Positions 1 through 4,614 of a stretch of DNA of 6,211 nucleotides are shown here, in pieces. A model generated the notes under the pieces. That model ran no database searches. It was not told the DNA's origin and was given only the letters and a program-made list of their open reading frames with translations. The DNA is from Desulfobacterales bacterium (lineage in GTDB: Bacteria > Desulfobacterota > Desulfobacteria > Desulfobacterales > C00003060). A program made the translations under genes and the position numbers. Location: positions 1 to 6,211 of the forward strand of contig DAOVOU010000141.1 in the NCBI GenBank assembly GCA_030629475.1, written 5' to 3'. The stretch's first letter is position 1. Every line of letters begins with the position of its first letter.

Positions 1-939
1 AAAGAGGTTGGCGTCGAGGAAACAGCCGCAGTTGTGGAGGAGGCCCCTGAAGAGGCTCTTGATTTTGATCTGTCAGAGGAGGCTGAAGAAGGACCGGCCG
101 AAGAAGAAATTGCACTCGAAGCGCTTGGTTTTGAAGAAGAGCCTGCTGCTGAAGAACCCACCCTGGTAGAAGAAGAGGCTGCCGTTGAGGAAACAGCCGA
201 AGCTGTGGAGCCGGAACCCGTGATTGAGGAAGCCGAGGCAAAGGAAGGGCCCAAAGAGGAAATGCCAGACGCCATTTCCGTAGAATCTTTGGAAGGGGTC
301 GAAGAAGAGGAGACGGAACAGATTGAACAGATTGAACAGGTTGAGGAAGAACTGATGCCCCCTCCGGTGGCCGACATAGAACCACAGGCAAGGAAACGCA
401 TTAGCACGCCGCTCATGATTGTGTTGGTATTGGCCCTCTTGGCAGGAGGAGCCTTTGCTGCATACAGTCTTTTGAAAAGTTTTGATGTCAAGATACCGTT
501 TTTCGAATCTCTCACGGGTGCACCAGAGTCGGCGACCGTTGACCCCGGTAACCTCCGTATGACTACTCTCGAACAGATAGTAAAGACTGAATTTGTTGAT
601 AACAGGACGGCTGGCCGTCTGTTTGTAATTAAGGGAAAAGTCAGAAATGATTATCCTGAAGCCCGGAACTTCATCCTGGTAAAAGGGGTTCTCTATTCAA
701 AGGACGGCAAAGCCGTTCAAGAAAAGACCGCGTACTGCGGCAATACCTTGTCAGATACTGACCTGCAAGCCCTGGATAAAGCGACCATAGACACAAGATT
801 GCGCAACAGATTCGGGGATAAAAGATCCAATTTCAGGGTCCCATCCGGCAAGGTGATTCCCTTTGTGGTTGTATTCTCTGATTTGCCTCAGGATTTGGGA
901 GAGTTCAGCGTTGAAGTGGTGAGTTCGGCTCCGGGATAA
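1..939 (+). CDS. DUF3426-domain membrane protein, 5'-truncated by the window edge
   Basis: The frame is open from base 1 to the TAA at 937-939, giving 312 visible residues; the true start is upstream, so the GTG at 34 should not be taken as the start. Visible residues 1-130 are extremely rich in Glu and Ala, low in complexity and probably disordered. They are followed by a basic patch (ARKR) and one hydrophobic helix (about 136-158, TPLMIVLVLALLAGGAFAAY). Residues about 186-310 match my memory of DUF3426: a beta-rich domain with FVIKGKVRN, then a Cys in the AYCGNTLS region, then VIPFVVVFSDLP near the end. In this family the N-terminus often carries an MJ0042-type zinc ribbon, which would lie outside the window. 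The orientation is inferred as acidic part cytoplasmic and DUF3426 part outside the membrane. Function is unknown. The acidic region contains DNA-level repeats (9-bp units at 316-342; a 24-bp pair at 16-39 and 187-210). Confidence 0.8.
   Translation, partial: KEVGVEETAAVVEEAPEEALDFDLSEEAEEGPAEEEIALEALGFEEEPAAEEPTLVEEEAAVEETAEAVEPEPVIEEAEAKEGPKEEMPDAISVESLEGVEEEETEQIEQIEQVEEELMPPPVADIEPQARKRISTPLMIVLVLALLAGGAFAAYSLLKSFDVKIPFFESLTGAPESATVDPGNLRMTTLEQIVKTEFVDNRTAGRLFVIKGKVRNDYPEARNFILVKGVLYSKDGKAVQEKTAYCGNTLSDTDLQALDKATIDTRLRNRFGDKRSNFRVPSGKVIPFVVVFSDLPQDLGEFSVEVVSSAPG
316..342 (+). repeat. Three 9-bp in-frame tandem units in the acidic region
   Basis: The units GAACAGATT, GAACAGATT and GAACAGGTT lie head to tail and encode EQI-EQI-EQV. 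They sit at the end of the Glu-rich region, just before the proline-rich linker that leads to the transmembrane helix. The period is a multiple of three, so copy-number change would keep the frame. Confidence 0.85.
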
Positions 940-1015
940 ATATCTCGGAAACTATACAAATTGCTGAAATCATAAGCTATTTGATGGCAATATATTTTTG
1001 CAATCCACATGTTTA

Positions 1016-1051
1016 GGGTTTGTTGAGTTCGTTGGTAAACCCAACAAACCC
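1016..1051. repeat. Inverted repeat / stem-loop downstream of the DUF3426 gene
   Basis: GGGTTTGTTG at 1016-1025 is perfectly complementary to CAACAAACCC at 1042-1051, with a 16-nt loop. A competing shorter stem GTTGG/CCAAC (1031-1035 with 1041-1045) lies in the loop side. It is 77 nt past the stop of the upstream gene and could act as a terminator or RNA 3' end, but no T-run follows, so an intrinsic terminator is not supported. The last base is also the first base of the 8-bp array. Confidence 0.6.
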
Positions 1052-1114
1052 ATCACTCCGGTACTCCATCACTCCATCACCCCAGTACTCCATCACTCCA
1101 TCACTCCATCACTC
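1051..1114. repeat. Eight tandem 8-bp units (CATCACTC type)
   Basis: Exactly 64 bp divides into eight octamers: CATCACTC, CGGTACTC, CATCACTC, CATCACCC, CAGTACTC, CATCACTC, CATCACTC, CATCACTC. Five are identical and the other three differ at one to three positions. The array lies in the 260-bp gap between the DUF3426 gene and the channel gene and ends 85 bp before the channel start. The strand and any function cannot be told from the sequence. Slippage-driven expansion is the simplest origin. Confidence 0.9.
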
Positions 1115-1188
1115 CAAGGCAGGCAGAGAGTGCACCTTTCAAAAATGTATTGAATCTTACTAAAAACCCCTATATCCATAACGGACAT

Positions 1189-1193
1189 GGAGG
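1189..1193 (+). promoter_or_regulatory. Ribosome binding site for the channel gene, fixes a TTG start
   Basis: GGAGG lies 6 nt before the TTG at 1200. The ATG at 1187-1189 is out of frame with the channel and overlaps the GGAGG, so TTG is the supported start. A weak promoter may lie upstream (TTGAAT at 1150-1155 and TATATC at 1171-1176), but its 15-nt spacer is short and I do not call it. Confidence 0.75.
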
Positions 1194-1199
1194 TACGTT

Positions 1200-2213
1200 T
1201 TGGACCGAACCACCTATCTTGTCATCGGGATTATAGTTTTTGTTTTGATGCTCGTGGGGGGCACCATCGGATACATGGTCATCGAGGGTTGGTCATTCAC
1301 AGACGCCGTGTACATGACCATCATTACCCTGAGCACCGTAGGATACGGTGAGGTTCAAAGACTTTCCCCGACTGGACGAATCTTTACCATTGTCGTCATT
1401 ATTCTGGGGGTGGGTTTTGTCTTCTATCTTGCAGGGAGCATCATCCAGTTCATGGTGGAAGGTCGCATCAGGGAAATCTTGGGGAGGCGCAAATTGGAAA
1501 AAAAGATCCGCGGACAAAAAGGTCATTACATTATTTGTGGATATGGGCGTGTGGGAAGCAGTATCTGTGAGGCCCTTGGCTCAAAACCCATCGGTATCGT
1601 GGTTATAGAGCGAGACCCGGCCATGGTCGCCAAGTTAAATGAACGTAACATTCTCCACGTTGCAGGGGAAGCCACAGACGAAGAGAATCTGATCAAAGCC
1701 AATGTTCAGCACGCACGAGGGTTGATAGCATCATTGAAAACTGAAAGCGATAACGTGTATGTCACACTTAGTGCCCGGCAGCTCAATCCCGACCTGTTCA
1801 TCATGGCCCGGGCAGGAGAAGAGCGGTCAGAAAAGAAGCTCCTTGCAGCAGGCGCCAACAAGGTCGTTTGTCCATATCGTATGGGGGCTCACCGAATGGC
1901 CCAAACCATACTGCGTCCCACGGTCACCGACTTTCTTGACCTGACCTTGATGGACACCACCCGCGACATCCAGATGGAAGAAATGCCGGCACATCCTTCG
2001 TCAAGGTTGATAGATGTGGCCTTACAGGACTCTGGAATCCGCAAAGAACTCGACCTGATCATCGTGGCTGTAAAGAAAGCCCCAGGAGATATGCTCTTCA
2101 ACCCCTCTTCGCAAACAAGGCTTGAGGCAGGCGATACAGTCATCGCGATTGGGGAAAAGCAGAACCTGGAACGGCTCGAAACACTACTGAACCCAAGGCA
2201 TCAAATCTTGTAG
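1200..2213 (+). CDS. Two-TM potassium channel with RCK (TrkA-N/TrkA-C) regulatory module
   Basis: This is a 337-residue protein with the layout and length of MthK-type calcium- or ligand-gated K+ channels. It has TM1 at about residues 6-28, a pore helix, the selectivity filter TVGYG at 46-50 and TM2 at about 60-86. The cytoplasmic RCK domain begins near 108 with the Rossmann motif GYGRVG (114-119). An acidic residue (E137 in VVIERD) sits at the end of the second strand, as expected for adenosine-ribose binding by NAD or a nucleotide. A TrkA-C domain covers about 255-335 and ends with the typical GDTVIAIGE. Family knowledge says four subunits form the pore and eight RCK domains form a gating ring; the ligand here is unknown. 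The filter is intact, so a working K+ pore is expected. Unlike MthK I see no Met near residue 107 that would give a separate RCK product. The 3' end overlaps the convergent cyclo-ligase gene by 13 bp. Confidence 0.93.
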   Translation: MDRTTYLVIGIIVFVLMLVGGTIGYMVIEGWSFTDAVYMTIITLSTVGYGEVQRLSPTGRIFTIVVIILGVGFVFYLAGSIIQFMVEGRIREILGRRKLEKKIRGQKGHYIICGYGRVGSSICEALGSKPIGIVVIERDPAMVAKLNERNILHVAGEATDEENLIKANVQHARGLIASLKTESDNVYVTLSARQLNPDLFIMARAGEERSEKKLLAAGANKVVCPYRMGAHRMAQTILRPTVTDFLDLTLMDTTRDIQMEEMPAHPSSRLIDVALQDSGIRKELDLIIVAVKKAPGDMLFNPSSQTRLEAGDTVIAIGEKQNLERLETLLNPRHQIL

Positions 2214-2788
2214 ACGATGCGCTCTTCAGTGATGATGATGTCGGTGTAACGGTCGTGGGGCTCCATAGGAATCTGGGGCACTATCTGGCACTCAAAGGCA
2301 AGGGCTACTTTTCTTGTGGTGACATCGAGCTTAGGAATGAATCGGTCATAGACGCCCACGCCATGGCCTATGCGTCCTCCTCGTTCGTCAAAGGCTACGC
2401 CCGGGATGATAGCCAGATTAATATATTGCACCGGAATCTGCTTACAGCGGGGTGGGATCGGCTCGCGGATTCCCCGATAGCCTGGCCGTACGTCCCGATC
2501 AAGGTTATCGATCCTGAAAGGCAAGATTTTCTTTTTTTTTGTATCAACCAGAGGTAGGGCAACAATCTTCTCAAGCTCCAAGGCCTTCCGGATCATGGGT
2601 TCAGTATCCACTTCGCTACCGTAACTCATGTAAAACAGGACAATCCGGGCTTCCAGAAAATTGGCGAAGTCAAACAATCGTTCCATAATAGCCGCACTTT
2701 TTTCAGAGCGTTTCTCTTTCGAGAGGGCATTACGCCGGGCGAAGGCGCTTCGTCTAATTTCAGATTTTCTTGCTTTTATATCTTCCAT
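2201..2788 (-). CDS. 5-formyltetrahydrofolate cyclo-ligase (MTHFS)
   Basis: The product is 195 residues, normal for this family (known as ygfA/fau in enterobacteria). It converts 5-formyl-THF and ATP to 5,10-methenyl-THF in the cytoplasm, returning a side product of folate metabolism to the one-carbon pool. Signatures: an N-terminal basic helix (KARKSEIRRSAFARR) expected to help bind ATP; YGSEVDTE at 56-63, the folate-side motif; GRIGHGVGVYDR at 138-149, the Gly-rich phosphate loop (family form GxRxGxGxGYYDR, here with Val in place of the first Tyr); and a C-terminal PHDRYTDIIITEE. Start: ATG at 2788-2786 is preceded by GGAG (2799-2796) with a 7-nt spacer; a TTG directly upstream (2791-2789) would add one residue and is less likely. 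The gene has its own promoter (2824-2852). Oddity: a run of nine A on the coding strand (2540-2532) encodes part of KKKK and contains an in-frame A-AAA-AAG heptamer. Confidence 0.93.
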   Translation of the reverse strand: MEDIKARKSEIRRSAFARRNALSKEKRSEKSAAIMERLFDFANFLEARIVLFYMSYGSEVDTEPMIRKALELEKIVALPLVDTKKKKILPFRIDNLDRDVRPGYRGIREPIPPRCKQIPVQYINLAIIPGVAFDERGGRIGHGVGVYDRFIPKLDVTTRKVALAFECQIVPQIPMEPHDRYTDIIITEERIVYKI

Positions 2789-2795
2789 CAAGCAT

Positions 2796-2799
2796 CTCC
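2796..2799 (-). promoter_or_regulatory. Ribosome binding site for the cyclo-ligase gene
   Basis: GGAG read on the minus strand lies 7 nt before the ATG at 2788. This spacing favours the ATG over the adjacent TTG (4-nt spacing). Confidence 0.7.
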
Positions 2800-2823
2800 A
2801 GTTGCTGAAGATATTTCAGCCCT

Positions 2824-2852
2824 TCTATAGCAAAAATTTCCAATAAAGTCAA
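2824..2852 (-). promoter_or_regulatory. Sigma70-type promoter for the cyclo-ligase gene
   Basis: On the minus strand TTGACT (2852-2847) is followed after exactly 17 nt by TATAGA (2829-2824), with TG one base upstream of the -10 (extended -10 form TGCTATAGA). The predicted transcript start near 2817 would leave a leader of about 30 nt carrying the GGAG site. The promoter lies between the gene and the composite inverted-repeat element, so the element does not interrupt it. Confidence 0.7.
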
Positions 2853-2888
2853 GTAATAATAAGCATTGACTAAGTAATAGGTTCGTGC

Positions 2889-3026
2889 TAATTAGTACTT
2901 GAACGAAAACTCCCTAAATTACAGTTTTCCTGTCATTGCGAGGGAGGTACGACCGAAGCAATCTCTCGTTCCTCACTCCTCGCAATGACAGCTCGCAATC
3001 AAGGGTTTTCGTTCAGACACTAATTA
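2889..3026. mobile_element. 138-bp composite inverted-repeat element (MITE-like) before serS
   Basis: The ends at 2889-2910 and 3005-3026 are 22-bp inverted repeats matching at 19 of 22 positions: both read TAATTAGT, three differing bases, then TGAACGAAAAC. Inside lies a second, perfect 13-bp inverted repeat (2931-2943 and 2978-2990). There is no coding capacity and no obvious target-site duplication; the terminal TAATTA is itself a palindrome, so the exact ends are uncertain. The layout fits a non-autonomous transposon-like element, or one repeat inserted in another. The right end is 8 nt from the serS ATG. That it is mobile is inference. Confidence 0.55.
2931..2990. repeat. TGTCATTGCGAGG hairpin repeat nested in the element
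   Basis: TGTCATTGCGAGG at 2931-2943 pairs perfectly with CCTCGCAATGACA at 2978-2990. The pairing can continue imperfectly past a 3-nt offset (GAGGTACGA on the left against GAGGAACGA on the complement of the right). The interior includes CGAAGCAATCTC. From memory, repeats starting TGTCATTGCGAG and containing GAAGCAATCTC are dispersed between genes in many unrelated bacterial genomes, so this is probably a member of that family. A partial third copy (GCTCGCAATC, 2991-3000) follows directly. Confidence 0.75.
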
Positions 3027-3034
3027 CATAACCG

Positions 3035-4309
3035 ATGTTGGAAATCAAATTCATCAGACAGAATGTAGAATTGGTGCGGGAATCGCTGCGCAAGCGCGGA
3101 CTAGAGTATGACCTTCGCCCGTTTCTTGACTGCGACTCAAGACGCCGGGCCATTCTGCTCGAGGTTGAAGATCTCAAACACGAGCGCAACACAGTCTCTG
3201 GTCGTATCGCCCAAATGAATAAGGAACGCAAAGACTCCTCGAAACTAATAGCCCAGATGCGGGCGGTTTCTCAAAGGATAAAGGCATTGGACGATGAGCT
3301 GTCAAAACACGAAGAAACCATGCACGCCATCTTGATGGATCTTCCCAACATCCCGCACCCCTCGGTGCCGACAGGCAAAGACGAAGAAGACAATGTGGTC
3401 ATCAGGAAGGTTGGTGAGCCTCCCTCTTTCGACTTTGAACCCCTTGCGCACTGGGAGATTGGAGAAAAACTGGGGATTCTTGATTTTGAGCGTGCGGCCA
3501 AGATCGCGGGGGCACGTTTTGCCCTATATGTGGGACTGGGAGCAAGGCTTGAACGTGCCCTGATTAACTTCATGCTGGATGTGCACACCAGGGAACACGG
3601 CTACCTGGAAGTACTTCCGCCGTTCATGACCAATCGCACGAGCACGACCGTCACTGGCCAGCTTCCCAAGTTTAAGGAAGACCTCTTCAAGCTGGAAGGG
3701 TGGGACTATTACCTGGTGCCAACCGCCGAGGTACCTGTCACCAATATTCACCAGGACGAAATCCTGGATGAGCATGACCTCCCCAGGCTTTACACGGCCT
3801 ACACGCCTTGCTTCCGGTCTGAGGCCGGTTCTTATGGCAAGGATACCCGGGGACTGATAAGGCAGCATCAATTTAATAAGGTGGAACTGGTCAAATTCAC
3901 CACCCCGGAGACCTCTTATGAAGAACTCGAAAAACTATTGAACGATGCTGAAATCATCCTTAAGCGCCTTGAGATCCCTTATCAGGTCGTGGTGCTGTGC
4001 ACGGGGGATCTGGGGTTTTCCGCTGCCAAGACCTATGACATCGAGGTCTGGATGCCGGGACAGCAAAAATACCGGGAGATTTCTTCATGCAGCAACTTCG
4101 AGGATTTTCAGGCCAGACGGGGCAAAATTCGCTTTAGAAGAAAAGGGAAGAAGGGGACCGAACTGGTCCATACCCTGAACGGGTCAGGGCTGGCTGCCGG
4201 TCGCACGGTCGTGGCGATTCTGGAAAATTTTCAGCAAGAAGACGGCTCAGTCATCATCCCGGAGGCCCTCAGGCCTTATATGGATGGGGTGGAAAGAATT
4301 GGTCATTGA
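3035..4309 (+). CDS. serS: Seryl-tRNA synthetase
   Basis: The product is 424 residues, full length for bacterial class II SerRS. It charges tRNA-Ser (and tRNA-Sec where present) with serine using ATP in the cytoplasm. Residues 1 to about 105 form the antiparallel coiled-coil arm that grips the long variable arm of tRNA-Ser. The catalytic core follows: motif 1 region near 179-198 (invariant-type Pro in LPPF), the serine-binding TAE at 230-232, motif 2 FRSEAGS at 260-266 continuing into DTRGLIRQHQF (270-280), and motif 3 LNGSGLAAGRTVVAILE at 381-397. All key residues are present, so it should be active. The ATG start gives the standard N-terminus MLEIKFIRQN. No Shine-Dalgarno sequence is visible before it (TTACATAACCG precedes the ATG) and no convincing promoter could be found in the gap, where the inverted-repeat element ends 8 nt upstream. 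The TGA stop lies inside a 7-bp tandem array. Confidence 0.98.
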   Translation: MLEIKFIRQNVELVRESLRKRGLEYDLRPFLDCDSRRRAILLEVEDLKHERNTVSGRIAQMNKERKDSSKLIAQMRAVSQRIKALDDELSKHEETMHAILMDLPNIPHPSVPTGKDEEDNVVIRKVGEPPSFDFEPLAHWEIGEKLGILDFERAAKIAGARFALYVGLGARLERALINFMLDVHTREHGYLEVLPPFMTNRTSTTVTGQLPKFKEDLFKLEGWDYYLVPTAEVPVTNIHQDEILDEHDLPRLYTAYTPCFRSEAGSYGKDTRGLIRQHQFNKVELVKFTTPETSYEELEKLLNDAEIILKRLEIPYQVVVLCTGDLGFSAAKTYDIEVWMPGQQKYREISSCSNFEDFQARRGKIRFRRKGKKGTELVHTLNGSGLAAGRTVVAILENFQQEDGSVIIPEALRPYMDGVERIGH

Positions 4310-4337
4310 TCATTGATCATTGGTCATTAGTGATTGG
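4303..4337. repeat. 7-bp tandem array overlapping the serS stop codon
   Basis: Five heptamers lie head to tail: TCATTGA, TCATTGA, TCATTGG, TCATTAG, TGATTGG. The first unit contains the last two serS codons in part and the TGA stop (4307-4309). Degenerate traces may extend to both sides (GAATTGG at 4296-4302 and TTATTTG at 4338-4344). The complement (TCAATGA and similar) resembles the units of the array before thrC, so the two arrays are of one type in opposite orientation. Confidence 0.85.
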
Positions 4338-4361
4338 TTATTTGATTACGGATTAACTCCA

Positions 4362-4384
4362 AAAGCTCCAGCCTATGGAGTTTA
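4362..4384 (+). terminator. serS: Possible weak terminator hairpin after serS
   Basis: CTCCA (4366-4370) and TGGAG (4376-4380) form a 5-bp stem with a 5-nt loop, extended by AAA/TTT across a bulged G. A T-run of only three follows, and an alternative fold (AACTCCA at 4355-4361 with TGGAGTT at 4376-4382) competes. It starts about 50 nt after the serS stop. The evidence is thin. Confidence 0.3.
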
Positions 4385-4388
4385 GGCC

Positions 4389-4454
4389 CGCCTGCCATCG
4401 CCGCGTAGAGCATATAGTTTACGTCCTATCATCTCTGGCAATGGCGGGCAGGCG
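4389..4454. repeat. GC-rich inverted repeat in the serS-thrC gap
   Basis: CGCCTGCC (4389-4396) is perfectly complementary to GGCAGGCG (4447-4454). The stem can extend inward by CGCC (4399-4402) with GGCG (4443-4446) across an AT bulge, giving 12 pairs around a 40-nt loop. It stands out as GC-rich against the AT-rich surroundings. The downstream T-rich stretch (CCTTTTATTC and GTTTTT, 4459-4476) is not directly adjacent, so a terminator role is uncertain. Confidence 0.6.
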
Positions 4455-4506
4455 TAAGCCTTTTATTCTCGTTTTTGAAAAAGTGTAAACTGAAGAATGA
4501 AACATG

Positions 4507-4534
4507 TTGATATCTGATATTTACAAATGATAAA
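4507..4534 (+). promoter_or_regulatory. thrC: Candidate promoter for thrC, weak
   Basis: TTGATA (4507-4512) and GATAAA (4529-4534) are separated by 16 nt. The -35 matches the sigma70 consensus at 5 of 6 and the -10 at 4 of 6. The -10 lies in the first unit of the 14-bp array, so a transcript from here would carry most of that array in its leader. AT-rich sequence makes chance matches easy. Confidence 0.3.
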
Positions 4535-4592
4535 TGACAAATGATCGATGACAAATGATCGATGACAAATGATCGATGACAAATGATAAATG
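4523..4592. repeat. Five tandem 14-bp units before thrC
   Basis: The 70 bp divide exactly into unit A (ACAAATGATAAATG), three copies of unit B (ACAAATGATCGATG), and unit A again, with no other variation. Each 14-mer is a pair of related heptamers ending in ATG, so the basic period is 7 bp. The array ends 22 bp before the thrC ATG. Every junction contains ATGA, which generates a chain of overlapping five-codon reading frames on the + strand. Confidence 0.95.
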
Positions 4593-4614
4593 ATCTCTTG
4601 TACGGATCATCACT

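Larger units (their letters stand above)
4310..4614. other. serS-thrC intergenic region, repeats and hairpins, no gene
   Basis: This 305-bp gap has a 7-bp array at its left edge, a 14-bp array near its right edge, and between them (4338-4522) a small hairpin, a GC-rich inverted repeat and AT-rich sequence. Minus-strand reading frames here are only the translation of the repeats. I see no tRNA, no known riboswitch motif such as a T-box, and no supportable gene. Confidence 0.7.

Noticed and set aside
34..36. GTG at 34 as the start of the DUF3426 gene
   Set aside because: The frame is open to base 1, the acidic repeats continue upstream in it, and the family usually has an N-terminal zinc ribbon that would lie further upstream.
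2866..2894. Promoter for serS from TTGACT (2866-2871) and TAATTA (2889-2894), 17-nt spacing
   Set aside because: The -35 is good, but the -10 matches only 2 of 6 consensus positions and is the terminal palindrome of the inverted-repeat element.
2792..3034. 6S RNA gene (ssrS) upstream of the cyclo-ligase gene, as in gammaproteobacteria
   Set aside because: The stretch is explained by nested inverted repeats and a dispersed hairpin family, and it starts upstream of a good promoter for the cyclo-ligase gene; the central open bubble typical of 6S RNA was not recognisable.
3271..3871. Minus-strand reading frames inside serS
   Set aside because: They are antisense shadows of a complete, well-conserved SerRS and show no recognisable domain.
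4523..4592. CRISPR array
   Set aside because: The units are 14 bp and directly adjacent, with no spacers and no cas genes nearby.
4310..4614. T-box or other riboswitch controlling thrC
   Set aside because: I found no T-box sequence, specifier stem or terminator/antiterminator pair; the gap is mostly simple repeats.
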